Shown: positions 20,410 to 30,948 of the stretch, in pieces
How the letters are laid out: each line of letters begins with the position of its first letter
Numbering within the stretch: the first letter of the stretch is position 1
NCBI GenBank assembly: GCA_000149225.2
Contig: CM000691.1
Location: 558,001-622,000 of the forward strand
DNA from: Lachancea kluyveri NRRL Y-12651
Lineage: Eukaryota; Ascomycota; Saccharomycetes; Saccharomycetales; Saccharomycetaceae
Length of the DNA stretch: 64,000 nucleotides
Direction: 5' to 3'
The notes under the pieces: generated by a model
The model's input: only the letters and a program-made list of their open reading frames with translations
The model's database searches: none
Told to the model about the DNA's origin: nothing
Translations under genes and position numbers: made by a program

Positions 20410-23400
20410 TTAAAGCAGTAGTTTGTAAGTAGCAACTTCAAATGGTCTCAATTTGATTGGTATCTCGTATTTTCCGTAGACGCTCTCGTTGGTTTTTTTA
20501 AAACTTAAAGTTTCCACTTTTTCTAGCTCTAAGCTGTCGATCTTTTCAACTTTTTTTATTGGTAGAGTAGTCAGTAACTTCGCCCGTGATTCACCACCTA
20601 GAGACTCATAAACTCTCAAAATGATACTCCGTTCATCCCTTGGCTTCAGGGAGTAGTCCGAAGCAATTTCGCTGTCATCCTCACCTCTTTTCATATTGGA
20701 AAAAATAATGTTTCCGTCTCCAAGAATCTCAATTACCTCATTAAACTGCTTGGCGATATTAGAAGCAACACCGTACTTGTATCCGAAATTCAATTGGAGC
20801 GCTAGTTTCACAGTTTCTGCAGATAGAGCGCCTTTGTGGGGATACAATGCATATTTAATCTCATGAGATCCCATGTCGGCATGTGCATCCGGCGCCTTAG
20901 ATGAACGCAATAAAGAAAGCCTCATCAGATTTCCGTGTGTAGCAAACCCATACTTACAGTTATTCATTATTGAAACACCTTTACTAAAATCAGAATAGTC
21001 CGCAAACTTGTGGTGGCAGACCTCAAACTTGGCAACATCCCAAGAAGTGTTGTAGTGCGTTGGTCTCTTAGTAATCCCAAACTGCGTTTCATAGGAAGCA
21101 AAGTCATTGTGGACATTGACTGGAAATTCTACTTTTAAAAACTTATTTCTGAGATTCCAATTGTCAACTTGGGTTTCGATATCAATCTTAGACTCATCTA
21201 ATGTGGCTGGCGTAGTAAATGTAAGAGAAATCTTAGTGGTGATCTTACAATCTTCGGATATTTTGAAAATAACTTCTACACTGCACTTTTCTTTTGAGTT
21301 ATCCGAAATTTTCACACTTTCGATTTCAGTAATGTATTTATACTGATTGACGGAGTATAATTCAGTATCCCAAGCCTGCCAACCTAGTGGCTTATCATCA
21401 AACAATACAAACTGGTTTCCACCCAAATTATTTCTTCCGTTCTTCAAATCCAAATATTCGACATCGCTATTCAGGTCGACAACGCTAGTGATGACACCAC
21501 TCAATTTACTAATGGAAACTTGTAATTTTTTATTGGTCATCACAATGGCGTCATCCAGCACCACAACAGAGGCTGGATATAACAATGAATCATTGTCAGA
21601 GGAAGGGCGCTCAGTGGGCCACTGTAAAGTACCAACTTCGATATAATCCTTATCGCTAGGGAGAACAGTCAAAACTTGCTTAATTAGTTCTTCACATTTT
21701 TTAATGGCATGTTCCAATTTTGGGAGTGCTTCCTCCTTATAAACCATTTCGATACACGAGCCAGGCAATACATCATGGAATTGGCACAATAAAACGTCTT
21801 CCCATAATGCATTGATTTCGTTTGCTGGATAGTTATAATCCTTTGGGAATAAAACACTAGCCTTTGTTGCTAGCCACTCCAAATCATGAAGTTTTACCTC
21901 TGATAACCGCATCAGCTTTTTCACCATCGCTTGAGTCGTGTAAGTACCTCTATGAAATTCAAAGTATAATTCACCACACCATGTTGGCAAAGTTTTACCA
22001 GTATTAGTTTTGTTCAAGATGTCTTCAAAGAATTCTTCGACGGTACTTCCAACGTGTAACTTTGGGATAATGTTACCGTTCCTATTATTCAAAGACCTAA
22101 TTCTTCTCATTTTCTCTAACATTTCTCTAGTAGGCCCACCACCACCGTCACCTTTTCCGTACAACATTAATCCTGAACCATAGAATTCCGAAGTTTTATT
22201 CTGCGTTGCAGTTCGCAAAACATCACCAAAATGAGAATCCGCAGTATATGTATTCCCAGGTGGCATGTGAGTAAGCAATTGAGAACCATCAATACCACTC
22301 CAATTGAAGGTTGTATGTGGGAAGCTGTTGATATTATTCCAGGACAATTTCTGTGTCAAAAATTTGTTAATACCTGAGGTTTGAGCTAGTTGTGGAATTT
22401 GAGATGAGTAACCAAATGTGTCTGGCAACCAAAATATTTCACTCTTCTTACCAAAGTACTTTAAGAAAAAACGCTGGCCAAAGAAGAATTGCCTGCACAA
22501 GGATTCACCAGAAGGGACGTTAGTATCATTTTCCACCCAAGAGCCCCCGATAGGGAAGAACTGAGATTGTTGCACCTTAGGAACTAATACATTGTGGAAA
22601 AACTCCGGGTGATCCTCCAACAACCACTTGAATTGCTGCGCTTGCGAAGCCACGAACTGGTATTCAGGGTACTCATCCATCAGTGTACATTGAGAGCTCC
22701 AGGAGCGCGCAACTTTCCGCCTGGTTTCGGCAAATGGCCACAACCATGCAGTATCAATATGGCAATTGCCCATTGCAAATACATTGTTCATCACTTGTGA
22801 GTCTCCCTGTTGGTAGACTTCTGGGGACTCGACAAACTTGTCAAACATTTCAGCATGGCACAATTCTCTGCATTTTTCTACACTCTTTGGGTCTCCTGGA
22901 TCAAACAAATCCATAATAATGTTACCAACATGTCTTGCTCTGTGCTTTTGCCACGAGTTACCAGGTAACTCTCTTGCAGCATCTCCAAGCATCCAAAAAT
23001 CAATATACAAGCCCCTTGCTTGCCAATTTGGCCAGACCAAATCTGCTGCACTCAAGTGGAAATACCTGTTATCATCTGGAGGATTGATACTAGAGCCGTT
23101 ACCACAGCCAAACATCCCATTGTTACCACATTCGATGTAAAAGAAAAGATGTTTTCGACCCTTTGGTAACATGTATTCTTTACGTTCGCCCCCAGAGAAG
23201 GCTGTGACAGGAACCAACCTCTCTGGGTCAACAACAACCCCTTCATTGCCACAATCCCACTCAAAAATCAGTCGTTCGTTGGAATCCAACCAATCTTGAG
23301 GAATTTTCAAATGAATTTTGAACCAAGTAGTACTCCAGCTAGGGCCAAAAGGCTGGCCTTTCCCTGCAGGCCTAAACTTCAGTTGGCCTTTCCTGTCAGC

Positions 23401-23649
23401 ATCAATCACTTGCTTATAGGAAGGACGCTTTTCCGGTGACACAGGCGATGTGTTTTTATCAAATGGCACTTGATACCACTCGACTTTGACCAAGTCTTGA
23501 TCTAAGGGGATGCGCTTTTTGTCGTAAAAATGGGGCAAGTTAAGGTCGCGATAGTCACCACCGGCGTCAGTAAACTGCTGCAATCTACTCTCATAGATAT
23601 GATCCACAGGCTTGAACTGTGGGTCCAAGTTCATCCGAGGATATGACAT
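20410..23649 (-). CDS. AMS1: Ams1, vacuolar alpha-mannosidase (GH38)
   Basis: A 1079-residue glycoside hydrolase of family 38 (S. cerevisiae 1083). It removes alpha-linked mannose from free oligosaccharides and reaches the vacuole by the Cvt/selective autophagy route, so it has no signal peptide; none is seen here. The metal-binding segment GNCHIDTAWLWPFAETRRK lies near residue 295, and the catalytic Asp is in FWLPDTFGYSSQIPQLAQ near 405. QFHDVLPGSCIEMVYKEA contributes further active-site residues. The beta-rich C-terminal domains follow. The start MSYPRMNLDPQFKPVDHIYE fits the family. Confidence 0.97.
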   Translation of the reverse strand: MSYPRMNLDPQFKPVDHIYESRLQQFTDAGGDYRDLNLPHFYDKKRIPLDQDLVKVEWYQVPFDKNTSPVSPEKRPSYKQVIDADRKGQLKFRPAGKGQPFGPSWSTTWFKIHLKIPQDWLDSNERLIFEWDCGNEGVVVDPERLVPVTAFSGGERKEYMLPKGRKHLFFYIECGNNGMFGCGNGSSINPPDDNRYFHLSAADLVWPNWQARGLYIDFWMLGDAARELPGNSWQKHRARHVGNIIMDLFDPGDPKSVEKCRELCHAEMFDKFVESPEVYQQGDSQVMNNVFAMGNCHIDTAWLWPFAETRRKVARSWSSQCTLMDEYPEYQFVASQAQQFKWLLEDHPEFFHNVLVPKVQQSQFFPIGGSWVENDTNVPSGESLCRQFFFGQRFFLKYFGKKSEIFWLPDTFGYSSQIPQLAQTSGINKFLTQKLSWNNINSFPHTTFNWSGIDGSQLLTHMPPGNTYTADSHFGDVLRTATQNKTSEFYGSGLMLYGKGDGGGGPTREMLEKMRRIRSLNNRNGNIIPKLHVGSTVEEFFEDILNKTNTGKTLPTWCGELYFEFHRGTYTTQAMVKKLMRLSEVKLHDLEWLATKASVLFPKDYNYPANEINALWEDVLLCQFHDVLPGSCIEMVYKEEALPKLEHAIKKCEELIKQVLTVLPSDKDYIEVGTLQWPTERPSSDNDSLLYPASVVVLDDAIVMTNKKLQVSISKLSGVITSVVDLNSDVEYLDLKNGRNNLGGNQFVLFDDKPLGWQAWDTELYSVNQYKYITEIESVKISDNSKEKCSVEVIFKISEDCKITTKISLTFTTPATLDESKIDIETQVDNWNLRNKFLKVEFPVNVHNDFASYETQFGITKRPTHYNTSWDVAKFEVCHHKFADYSDFSKGVSIMNNCKYGFATHGNLMRLSLLRSSKAPDAHADMGSHEIKYALYPHKGALSAETVKLALQLNFGYKYGVASNIAKQFNEVIEILGDGNIIFSNMKRGEDDSEIASDYSLKPRDERSIILRVYESLGGESRAKLLTTLPIKKVEKIDSLELEKVETLSFKKTNESVYGKYEIPIKLRPFEVATYKLLL

Positions 23650-23923
23650 CTTCTTTTTATTTTATTTTTTATTGCAGCGTTTACGAGCTAAGATGGTGTT
23701 CTTAATTTGAAAAGGTGGGGAAGGTAGAACGCCCCTTATATAACCAGTCGGGAAAAGCAGGTTAACTCTTTGTATTTTGGAGCGTAGACTTAGTTCATGC
23801 GATCAGAAACTCCCAAAGATGGCTGTCAAAGATGTGATGGGTTGAGGACCCCCATTTAGACTATTCAATTAAAATGTTGGCTATTTTATAAACGTGTTAT
23901 ATAGGACGAGGGTCTCGAGATGC
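23650..23923. promoter_or_regulatory. AMS1 promoter region
   Basis: The 274-bp spacer is the upstream region of AMS1 and 3' flank of PBI2. A TATA-like TATATAA on the minus strand (plus 23738-23744) lies about 90 bp before the AMS1 ATG. Confidence 0.4.
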
Positions 23924-24154
23924 TTATTGCTTGATGTGCACCTCTTTGTCTTCTTCAATATTGGCGATGGAATCTGAATGTTGCTTTTTAATACTATCGA
24001 TGTGGAGCGATTCTGGAATCTTGACAGTGAAACCCTTAATCAGACTGAATTCATGTGTGATGGAGCCACCCATCTTGCTGATAGACTCTTTGATCTTGGA
24101 GACATCGACGTCCGGGACTTGGTCTTTCAAGGTAACGATAAAGGATTTAGACAT
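23924..24154 (-). CDS. PBI2: Pbi2, proteinase B inhibitor (I9 family)
   Basis: A 76-residue protein matching yeast Pbi2 in length and pattern: SKSFIVTLKDQVPDVD, GGSITHEFSLIKGFTVKIP and NIEEDKEVHIKQ. It has the inhibitor I9 (propeptide-like) fold, binds vacuolar proteinase B (Prb1) in the cytosol, and with thioredoxin forms LMA1 for vacuole fusion. The inhibitory C-terminal tail EDKEVH is present. It neighbours AMS1, another vacuole-linked gene, though that may be chance. The upstream region has a TATATATAAAAG element at 24239-24250 and a single CCCCT stress-element core near 24263. Confidence 0.93.
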   Translation of the reverse strand: MSKSFIVTLKDQVPDVDVSKIKESISKMGGSITHEFSLIKGFTVKIPESLHIDSIKKQHSDSIANIEEDKEVHIKQ

Positions 24155-24689
24155 TGTTTTGTTGATAGTTGTTGAAGTGGATACGGTTAAGATGTGTTCT
24201 AGGAGCTAGAAGAGATGTTACGGATAGAAAAGAGCGTTATATATAAAAGGGAGTAGATTCCTTGATAGCAACCCCTTGATCGGTTGCGCTCGAGGTAAAT
24301 ATCATTCTAGACGTCACCAAATCTCACACAGCATAGATTGCTTTTGCTAGAGAAACCGCATGGTGTTGACTTAATTAAACGCTAGGTTTCGAAACCCCAA
24401 AGGTTGGAGTACTTGTGCTCTCAATGTTATAAACTACAGAGTTGTTTTTTCTTAGCGATTGGTGTTTTCTGCACTTATCAGATTTTGGACATTCAAGCAT
24501 GGTGAATCACATGTGTAAGAGCCGAAATTAGCTATCCTACAGCCCCATCAAAGTCGAGGTAGTGGTGAGTATAAAGCTAGATTCAGACGCACGAACTCTG
24601 TGTTTTGTCGTTCTGAAAGCGTTTAATTTCTTAATACCAAGGTAGCGTGGTAGTCGTTAAATAGTGGTTTATGTACATATATTGAGGTT
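24155..24689. other. PBI2 promoter / YFH1 3' flank
   Basis: The 535-bp spacer holds the TATA-containing PBI2 promoter at its left end. No further gene, RNA or repeat was recognised. Confidence 0.5.
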
Positions 24690-25199
24690 TTACTCTAATT
24701 GAACCTCCTCGTCAGTGATTACTTCGTTCAGCTCTTGGTTCAGCACATCTAGCAACTTAGAGCCATCCCTTAAGGAGACCCATTCCCCTTGGACCAAGTC
24801 GAACCTATTGGGTCCAGAGATGGGTGAAGACAGCCATATCTGCTTGTTAGGAGGTTGCTTGTTAATCACGTAAGTTCCGACTAACGGAACCATCAGTGTC
24901 ATTACACCTTGTGTCAACTCAATATCTGGAATCAAGTCCGGATAATCGTCGCTTAATCTCTCCAGCTGATCTAGCAAACCGTCTAGAAAGTCATTCGAAC
25001 GCGTGTGGTAGATGTCCATCGACATTTCTGTAACTTCCTTAGGAATTTTATGGCCATCTGTTGAGGCAGTTGAGTAAAACTTCAATGCCGCGATAGCAGG
25101 CCTTCTACAAACTGTAGGCCTTACTCTAATAGGACAGCGAGTAACCACAAATCTAATAGCATGCAGACGTGAAATTGGTAACACAGCTCTTCTATACAT
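24690..25199 (-). CDS. YFH1: Yfh1, mitochondrial frataxin
   Basis: A 169-residue frataxin (S. cerevisiae 174). The N-terminal 55 or so residues are rich in Arg, Ser and Ala without acids (MYRRAVLPISRLHAIRF), a matrix-targeting presequence. The frataxin fold follows: an acidic helix (HTRSNDFLDGLLDQLERLSD), then GVMTLMVPLVGTYVINKQPP, NKQIWLSSPISGPNRFDL and WVSLRDGSKLLDVLNQELNE. It assists iron-sulphur cluster assembly on Isu1 with Nfs1-Isd11 and buffers iron. It is divergent from EXP1 with 174 bp between, as in YDL120W/YDL121C. Confidence 0.96.
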   Translation of the reverse strand: MYRRAVLPISRLHAIRFVVTRCPIRVRPTVCRRPAIAALKFYSTASTDGHKIPKEVTEMSMDIYHTRSNDFLDGLLDQLERLSDDYPDLIPDIELTQGVMTLMVPLVGTYVINKQPPNKQIWLSSPISGPNRFDLVQGEWVSLRDGSKLLDVLNQELNEVITDEEVQLE

Positions 25200-25373
25200 T
25201 TTTCGGTTTTAGTTTTGCGTTGTTTTGTACAAACTATGCCAGTGTCTCAATTCCGACCCTTTTCTTGGACAAATTTTTCAATTTTGAGACTTAAATACAC
25301 AATCATTACCGATCAAAATCCGCCCACATAGAACGATATTTCTCATATTTTCATCAGAAGTCAAACCGCAGAC

Positions 25374-25814
25374 ATGAATCTATTCGCCTTTTTCTTGCTT
25401 TTCCTTGTAGCCATGATATTTGTGGCTGCATTGCCTCTGATCTCCGGCATAGCTACTTATAAGTACGAGAAGACATCCGCTAAAGGTTTAGCCAAGAATA
25501 AGAGAAATGAAGATTCAAACCAATCGAAAAGGGAGAAATTAAAGGAGAGAATAAACATCACTAAGGACAGCAACCCAATGAAACTACACTTGAAGGAAGA
25601 TGGATCTAGTAGCAGCACCGACAAGTTTGAAATCGATGGGAAGACAGGGTTGAAGAGAAGGGTCATCGGTAAATACAGTAACGATCCAAATGACTTTGAC
25701 TACGATGTCGATGAGTTAATTGCAGAAGAAGAGATTGAAAATCAAAGAGAGGAAGACCAGAGGTATGAAAGGTTTGCAGGTAAAGAAAGTGAGGCTAGAG
25801 AAGAGTTGGTTTGA
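25374..25814 (+). CDS. EXP1: Exp1 (YDL121C orthologue), ER export factor
   Basis: A 146-residue protein with one N-terminal hydrophobic segment (residues 2-25, LFAFFLLFLVAMIFVAALPL) that is a signal anchor, followed by a highly charged tail rich in Lys, Glu and Asp. The length matches YDL121C (149 aa), described as a cargo receptor for ER export of the plasma-membrane ATPase Pma1. The YFH1-EXP1-UBP1 order is conserved with S. cerevisiae YDL120-122. Confidence 0.85.
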   Translation: MNLFAFFLLFLVAMIFVAALPLISGIATYKYEKTSAKGLAKNKRNEDSNQSKREKLKERINITKDSNPMKLHLKEDGSSSSTDKFEIDGKTGLKRRVIGKYSNDPNDFDYDVDELIAEEEIENQREEDQRYERFAGKESEAREELV

Positions 25815-26163
25815 AATAAATAGTTGTATAAGGTGGAATGCTCTTTTCATTTTTTTTTTTTTTTTGGTTTTTCATTTCTTATTTTTTTTCTCTGGCTACA
25901 GTTGTTCTTTGATTGGGCTTTTGTAAAGATTTCATCCCAAAATCTTTTAATCCGTCTCTTTCTTGATTGGTGTTCTGTTGCTCTTAAGCTAAATTTCCAA
26001 CTGTCGCTCAAACCCTTTGCCAGAGAAGGCATTATTTATACTAAAGGAAAACAAAAAATAAAAAAAAAAATAAAATTTAGCTACGTGCGATAGAGAACTT
26101 TGAGATACTGTGATTTTTATCTAATATTCTTTTTTTTTTATCACTAAATAGATATGTTGAAGT
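25815..26163. other. EXP1 / UBP1 convergent spacer
   Basis: The 349-bp region lies between convergent 3' ends. It is very AT-rich, with T tracts near 25850-25865 and 26129-26138 that are likely part of 3'-end signals. No gene was recognised. Confidence 0.5.
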
Positions 26164-28539
26164 TTAATCCTCTTTAATAAGTACTTCTTCCTCCTTTTCT
26201 TCGAGTTGCAAATCATCCTTCAGTTTACCAGTTTGCTCATCGTAATCATACTCATAAAACAGCATGAATACTCCAGGCGTAGATAAAACCTCAGCTTCAT
26301 CGACGATGTACACTGTTTCGTCAGAAATTCTCCACCAGAAACCTCTGTGTTTCCTGAAAGCGATGTAATGGCCGTAGTTGTGGGTACCATAATGAACGAT
26401 AACAGAACGCAAAGAATAAGTCAGTGGGCAAGCAGGAACAGTATAAGAACTTGGAATAGGGGGTGGCACATCTAGTCGTTCGTCATTGTCGCCATCGATT
26501 TGAGCACCATTCTGTTCTTTTTCCTCTCCTTCGTGTTTTCTATCGTCTGCATAATCCTCTTCTCCAATGTCGTCATCATCATCATCGTCATCGTCGCCTT
26601 CTTCTTCATCGATTTCTTCAATTTCTTCTTTAACAGCATATCCGTTTTCATCTTCTTGTGTCTCTTGAACAGGTTTTTGCTTTGGGATGATATTGCCTAG
26701 TGAATCGACCTCTACAACGTCTTCTCCTCCATCCTCAAGTTCTTCTTCATCCTCACTAGAGGTTAATATTTCGCCCTTTAATGGATCGTAGTCTGAGACG
26801 TCACGTTTATTGTAATAAGTGTCACGCCCTTCGTCATCTTCACTATCACTGTCTTCAAATTCTTCTTGGAATTTACGGTGCAACTTGGCAAAGTATTCAC
26901 CACCGATGGCTTCATCTTCAGAGGATTCCTGTGGTGCTTCCTGTTTCTTGGACATTGGCAACCTAGCATCCAAATTGATTTCATCGATATTACAACACCA
27001 AGGAGCCAAATTAAACCTTGGTTTAAACAGAACGCGAGAGTTGTTTTTCCTGATTGAAAATGTACGTGGGTCAAAAACAGACCTGTTGATATGAACAGAT
27101 AGCAGAGGTGGAGGTCTCGAAATCAATATTTGCTTGGATTTGGAACACTTTCGAACCATGTTCACAGTGTGCAACTTTTTGTAATCTTCGTCATCAATAA
27201 CAGGTTTGTTTAGTATTTCGTTCAGCAAATTCAATCTTTTTTGAACAGCAGCAACCAACTTTTCAGGAATATTACCAGCCTGCTCATAAGAGCTTAAACT
27301 TTGTTGCAAATGGTCACGGACAGCATTAAGTGCACAACGGTTACATTCGACACCCTCGATTATTTCGGGCTTGGCCCATTCATTCATAAGCCCGGAAAGC
27401 TTCAAAGTAGAGCCAATATTTTCACTAGGGAGATTCAAGCTTAAGCCTGAAAACACAGAGTAACGAATACCGCCATTTTCGCCACAGTTTAGGCATCCAA
27501 TACGTTCTGCAGTGATACCATCCAGTGGGGTAACTTGTTGGAAAGGCGTATAGGTTTTAAGTTCCGAATTGTTTAATACAGTATTTGGATCAATTTGCTC
27601 AGTAGGGATATAAACGGTACCAATCTTGTCCAGATGTTGCTGACCGATCAATGCGTCTGCAGGAAGCTCGGTTTCAGGAATTGGGGTCTTGGATTCCTTT
27701 TTCTTCGTCTTTATCGATTTCACATTTTTCTCCAATTCAGAGAGAATCGTTTGAAAAAATTCTTGGGCATCCTCCTGGTCATAACCCAATATGATATTCT
27801 TGTTTGGAGCTTTAGACATTGTCTTTAGCAGCCTGTTGGTTTTGAAATATGGCCTTTCGCTATAATGCTTGGCGTTTAGCTTATCAAAAAGCTCCTTTAA
27901 CGTTATGCTGAATTGGACATCAGCTTCCTCCTCTTCCTCCGCCTTTTCACTTAAAACTCGGGCTTCCGCATCTCTGGTTTGCTTCTTTTTGCGCTTACCG
28001 TAACTTTTGCCCTTGACTTTGGGTTTTGATTCCTCCTCCATCTTTTCGAGCCCACCATCGAGTCCATCAGCGTTATCTGCGCTTCTCCTTCCCCCCTCCA
28101 CTTCGAACTCCTCCGGTTCTTCATCGTCTTGAGATCTTTCGACGATCTCTTCGTCCAAAAATTCAAGCAACTGTTGAGACGAAGCCAAACTTTGTAAAAC
28201 CGAGTTCATAAAGCAGGTGTTACCATCATTTACTAAACCTCCGACGTAACCGCCTTTTTTCAAAACCCTTTCTTCCTGCTCACTACGTCTTTGGCCCCAG
28301 CCACCAAGCATATTTGCTCTGCTGTAATAGCTACTGCGAAAGCCTCTAGTCAATTCACCACCAGCTTTGCTCAAATTTTCCATTAGTTGATGCACAAATT
28401 TCTTTTTCTTAAACAGTAGAAGCGTAGAAACAATTAGAACTAATACGGTTGCAGTTTTATTTTTGTCACTGAATTTCTCAAGCAAAACGTCGAATGTAGA
28501 TGATAATAATGATATTGTATCTTCGGCCACAGAGATCAT
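26164..28539 (-). CDS. UBP1: Ubp1, ubiquitin-specific protease
   Basis: A 791-residue USP-class deubiquitinase (S. cerevisiae 809). A membrane segment at about residues 29-43 (TATVLVLIVSTLLLF) followed by KKKK matches the membrane-anchored form known for Ubp1. The Cys box is NDGNTCFMNSVLQSL with Cys109, and the His box is GTHNYGHYIAFRKHRGFWW near 725. Four Cys in two CxxC pairs (CLNC, CNRC) fit the zinc-binding finger. Two acidic, low-complexity insertions (about 130-200 and 560-690, with a run of Asp near 650) are disordered linkers. Its role is removal of ubiquitin from conjugates. Confidence 0.95.
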   Translation of the reverse strand: MISVAEDTISLLSSTFDVLLEKFSDKNKTATVLVLIVSTLLLFKKKKFVHQLMENLSKAGGELTRGFRSSYYSRANMLGGWGQRRSEQEERVLKKGGYVGGLVNDGNTCFMNSVLQSLASSQQLLEFLDEEIVERSQDDEEPEEFEVEGGRRSADNADGLDGGLEKMEEESKPKVKGKSYGKRKKKQTRDAEARVLSEKAEEEEEADVQFSITLKELFDKLNAKHYSERPYFKTNRLLKTMSKAPNKNIILGYDQEDAQEFFQTILSELEKNVKSIKTKKKESKTPIPETELPADALIGQQHLDKIGTVYIPTEQIDPNTVLNNSELKTYTPFQQVTPLDGITAERIGCLNCGENGGIRYSVFSGLSLNLPSENIGSTLKLSGLMNEWAKPEIIEGVECNRCALNAVRDHLQQSLSSYEQAGNIPEKLVAAVQKRLNLLNEILNKPVIDDEDYKKLHTVNMVRKCSKSKQILISRPPPLLSVHINRSVFDPRTFSIRKNNSRVLFKPRFNLAPWCCNIDEINLDARLPMSKKQEAPQESSEDEAIGGEYFAKLHRKFQEEFEDSDSEDDEGRDTYYNKRDVSDYDPLKGEILTSSEDEEELEDGGEDVVEVDSLGNIIPKQKPVQETQEDENGYAVKEEIEEIDEEEGDDDDDDDDDIGEEDYADDRKHEGEEKEQNGAQIDGDNDERLDVPPPIPSSYTVPACPLTYSLRSVIVHYGTHNYGHYIAFRKHRGFWWRISDETVYIVDEAEVLSTPGVFMLFYEYDYDEQTGKLKDDLQLEEKEEEVLIKED

Positions 28540-29415
28540 ATACAGGATGGCGGCGGGTTGAAGAACAAAACTGTTAAGTTAGAACAAATTAAAATGCCGA
28601 CGAAAACAAAAAAAAAACGCACTAAAACTCTTTTTTTTTTCAAAAACACAAAATTTCCTTCCTTTGGCCTTACCTCACAGACCAACGTTTGTTATATCAA
28701 GAGGGTTGAAAAGGAATCTCGATTTCAGTGTCTGTCATTGCTCAAGATCTTGCTAGAAGGGCTCTTGAAATCTGCAGAAGATTCTAAAAAATTTTCAATC
28801 GTTATATACGATATCACAACGCTAGTAACCTGAAATCTCATACAGATGAAAAACCGTTAGATTGTGCAAGACGAAAATATTTAGCAAATAGCATTGTTAC
28901 AGATGCCTTTTTAAAATCTTCGATTCCCGAGAAGTTTTCTTATTCCTGCATAAAAAATACAAGCCCAGCGTACATACGATCAGAAAAACCTTAGAGCAAT
29001 GAACTGGCGTTCTTCAACATTTATGTCCGTATGAAATGTTCAGACAAAGGAATCTTCTAGCTCTATAATCAAGACAAGAGAATAGGGACCGTCACTTCGA
29101 AAGGTGAAACGTCAAGCCATAAAGTTATCAAACCCACATTGCGAAGCTAGGAAATATCTTGAGATTTAAAAAGTATTGCATCGTGTTTGAGTGGCTTGAA
29201 AAATCCGGCAACTATTTTCTACCGTGTGATATAGAGATACGCTAGAACAACGAGATTTTGATACTCCCTTCAATGTTTTTTAAAAGTGAGGTTTCTTTTT
29301 ATCATTTAATTATACAATAAAGCATAGTGGTAGTAGTACTAGTAGTAGATATACAATAGATCTAGCGCAGGATAAAAAAAAAAAAGAAGAATAAAAAAGT
29401 CAAAGCATTATGATT
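28540..29415. other. UBP1 promoter / PUB1 3' flank
   Basis: The 876-bp spacer lies between two minus-strand genes. A 91-codon ORF (28558-28833) has no recognisable domain and is not called. The part nearest PUB1 (29330-29395) carries short GTA-type repeats and an A tract, probably the PUB1 3' UTR. No tRNA, LTR or snoRNA was seen. Confidence 0.5.
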
Positions 29416-30621
29416 TCATAACTGTTGTGGCTCTTGTGTTTGAGGAGGAGGTAGCTGGCCATCCTGTTGAGGAACTGGACCTTGCTGGTGTTGAGGGATG
29501 AAGGTTGGTTTTTCTTTACCCCAGCCGGTTCTTAAATTTCTTCCTTGGAATGGGAAGTTGGCCAAGGCAACGATACATACAGCGGCTTGTTCATGGGTGT
29601 CGTACTTGATAAAGCAGCAGCCCTTTTCAGGGTAATGTTTGAAGTCAACGATAAAACCAAAGTTTTGCAACAAAGGAATCAAGTCTGGCTCTGTAGCGAA
29701 ATGTGGAATGTTACCGATGTAAGCAGTGGTGATTCTTGGTGGAGCTCTTCTAATCATGGCCTCAACAGCTTGTGGGTTAACCGGAGGTGGCACAGGAGGA
29801 ACTTGGGCACCAGGACCTTGAATACCAGGACCTTGTGGAGGCATGCCCATTGGTGGTGCCATTGGAGCGCCTTGGGGAGGAATACCCATTGGAGGAATTG
29901 GTGGTCTGAATTGACCGCCGTTATTATTACGGAATCCGCCACGACGAGGGCCGCCGCGGTGTTGGTTGTTGTGTTGGTTTTGGTTGTTTTCACGCTTGGA
30001 AGCCCAGTTGATTCTGATGGCTCTACCATTTAACTCAAAACCTTGCTTGGTCTCCATAGCCTTTTGAGCTTGTTCTTGTTCACCGAAGGAAACAAAGCCG
30101 TAACCTCTGGATCTACCACTTTGCATGTCCCACATGACGTGAGCTTGGATGAAAGCAGAGAATTCGCTGAAGGCATTGGCCAAAGTTTCATCGTCAACAT
30201 CGACATTCAAGTCGCCAACAAACAAGTTGAATGATTCGTCGGAGGCAACTTGATGAGATTGGAAAGCCCAGTTAATTTTGATTTGGTTGTTTTCAATGGT
30301 TTTGCCATCCAATGTTTGAAATGCAACGTTGGCATCGTGAGGCTTGTGGTATTCAACAAAGGCATAGTTAGCTTCTTGATTGTTCTTGTCGACCAAAATC
30401 TTGACATTAGCAACGGGTCCACCAACTTGGAAGTATTGCTTCAACAAGTCCTCGGTAATGGATTTGTCCAGGTTACCAACGTACAAGATTTTGTCGGAAG
30501 TTTCTCTACCACCTCTAGCAACATTTGCTGGAGTTATTTGTGGTTGTTCTTCAACTGGAGTGGTTTCATCTTGATTGTTTTCAACTACTTTTTCCTGGGT
30601 TGGTTGTTGTGGTTCAGACAT
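29416..30621 (-). CDS. PUB1: Pub1, poly(A)/poly(U)-binding RRM protein
   Basis: The frame opens at 30648 (MYNNASSPT), but the second ATG at 30621 (MSEPQQPTQEK) matches the S. cerevisiae start MSENNEEQ, giving 401 residues. Three RRMs are clear. RRM1 begins KILYVGNLDKSITEDLL, RRM2 has FNLFVGDLNVDVDDETL with RGYGFVSF, and RRM3 has TTAYIGNIPHFATEPDL with GCCFIKYDTHEQA. The RRM2-3 linker holds an RGG-like patch (HRGGPRRGGFR) and Met/Pro/Gly repeats, the prion-like region. Pub1 binds mRNA in the nucleus and cytoplasm, stabilises transcripts and joins stress granules. Confidence 0.95.
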   Translation of the reverse strand: MSEPQQPTQEKVVENNQDETTPVEEQPQITPANVARGGRETSDKILYVGNLDKSITEDLLKQYFQVGGPVANVKILVDKNNQEANYAFVEYHKPHDANVAFQTLDGKTIENNQIKINWAFQSHQVASDESFNLFVGDLNVDVDDETLANAFSEFSAFIQAHVMWDMQSGRSRGYGFVSFGEQEQAQKAMETKQGFELNGRAIRINWASKRENNQNQHNNQHRGGPRRGGFRNNNGGQFRPPIPPMGIPPQGAPMAPPMGMPPQGPGIQGPGAQVPPVPPPVNPQAVEAMIRRAPPRITTAYIGNIPHFATEPDLIPLLQNFGFIVDFKHYPEKGCCFIKYDTHEQAAVCIVALANFPFQGRNLRTGWGKEKPTFIPQHQQGPVPQQDGQLPPPQTQEPQQL

Positions 30622-30948
30622 TGTTGGAGAGGAGGCGTTATTGTACAATTAAAGAGTTTAAGAAAAAAAAAACTAGAGAAAAAAGAAAGTCTATCCTTGT
30701 ATTGTAAGAGGTTGAGCAATCCTTGATAATAGCCTTTGTGGTTAATAATCCTTCTCTGGGGAAAGTAGAAGAAAAAAAAATGTACAAGGATATCCAGTAA
30801 CAAGAAATCTTACAGAAGAGAATATACGCTTCTTTAATCTAAATGCACTTTTTTCGACGACGAAAACAGTATCTCTAGGAAAATTTTTCAACGAGAGCTG
30901 CGTATATAGTGATACTCGAGGCTTTGTAAAGAAGAGCAAAAAACAAAG
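30622..30948. promoter_or_regulatory. PUB1 promoter region
   Basis: The 327-bp spacer lies between the PUB1 start and tRNA-Ile. It is AT-rich with short A/T tracts. The T run just left of the tRNA, read on the minus strand, is the Pol III terminator. Confidence 0.45.
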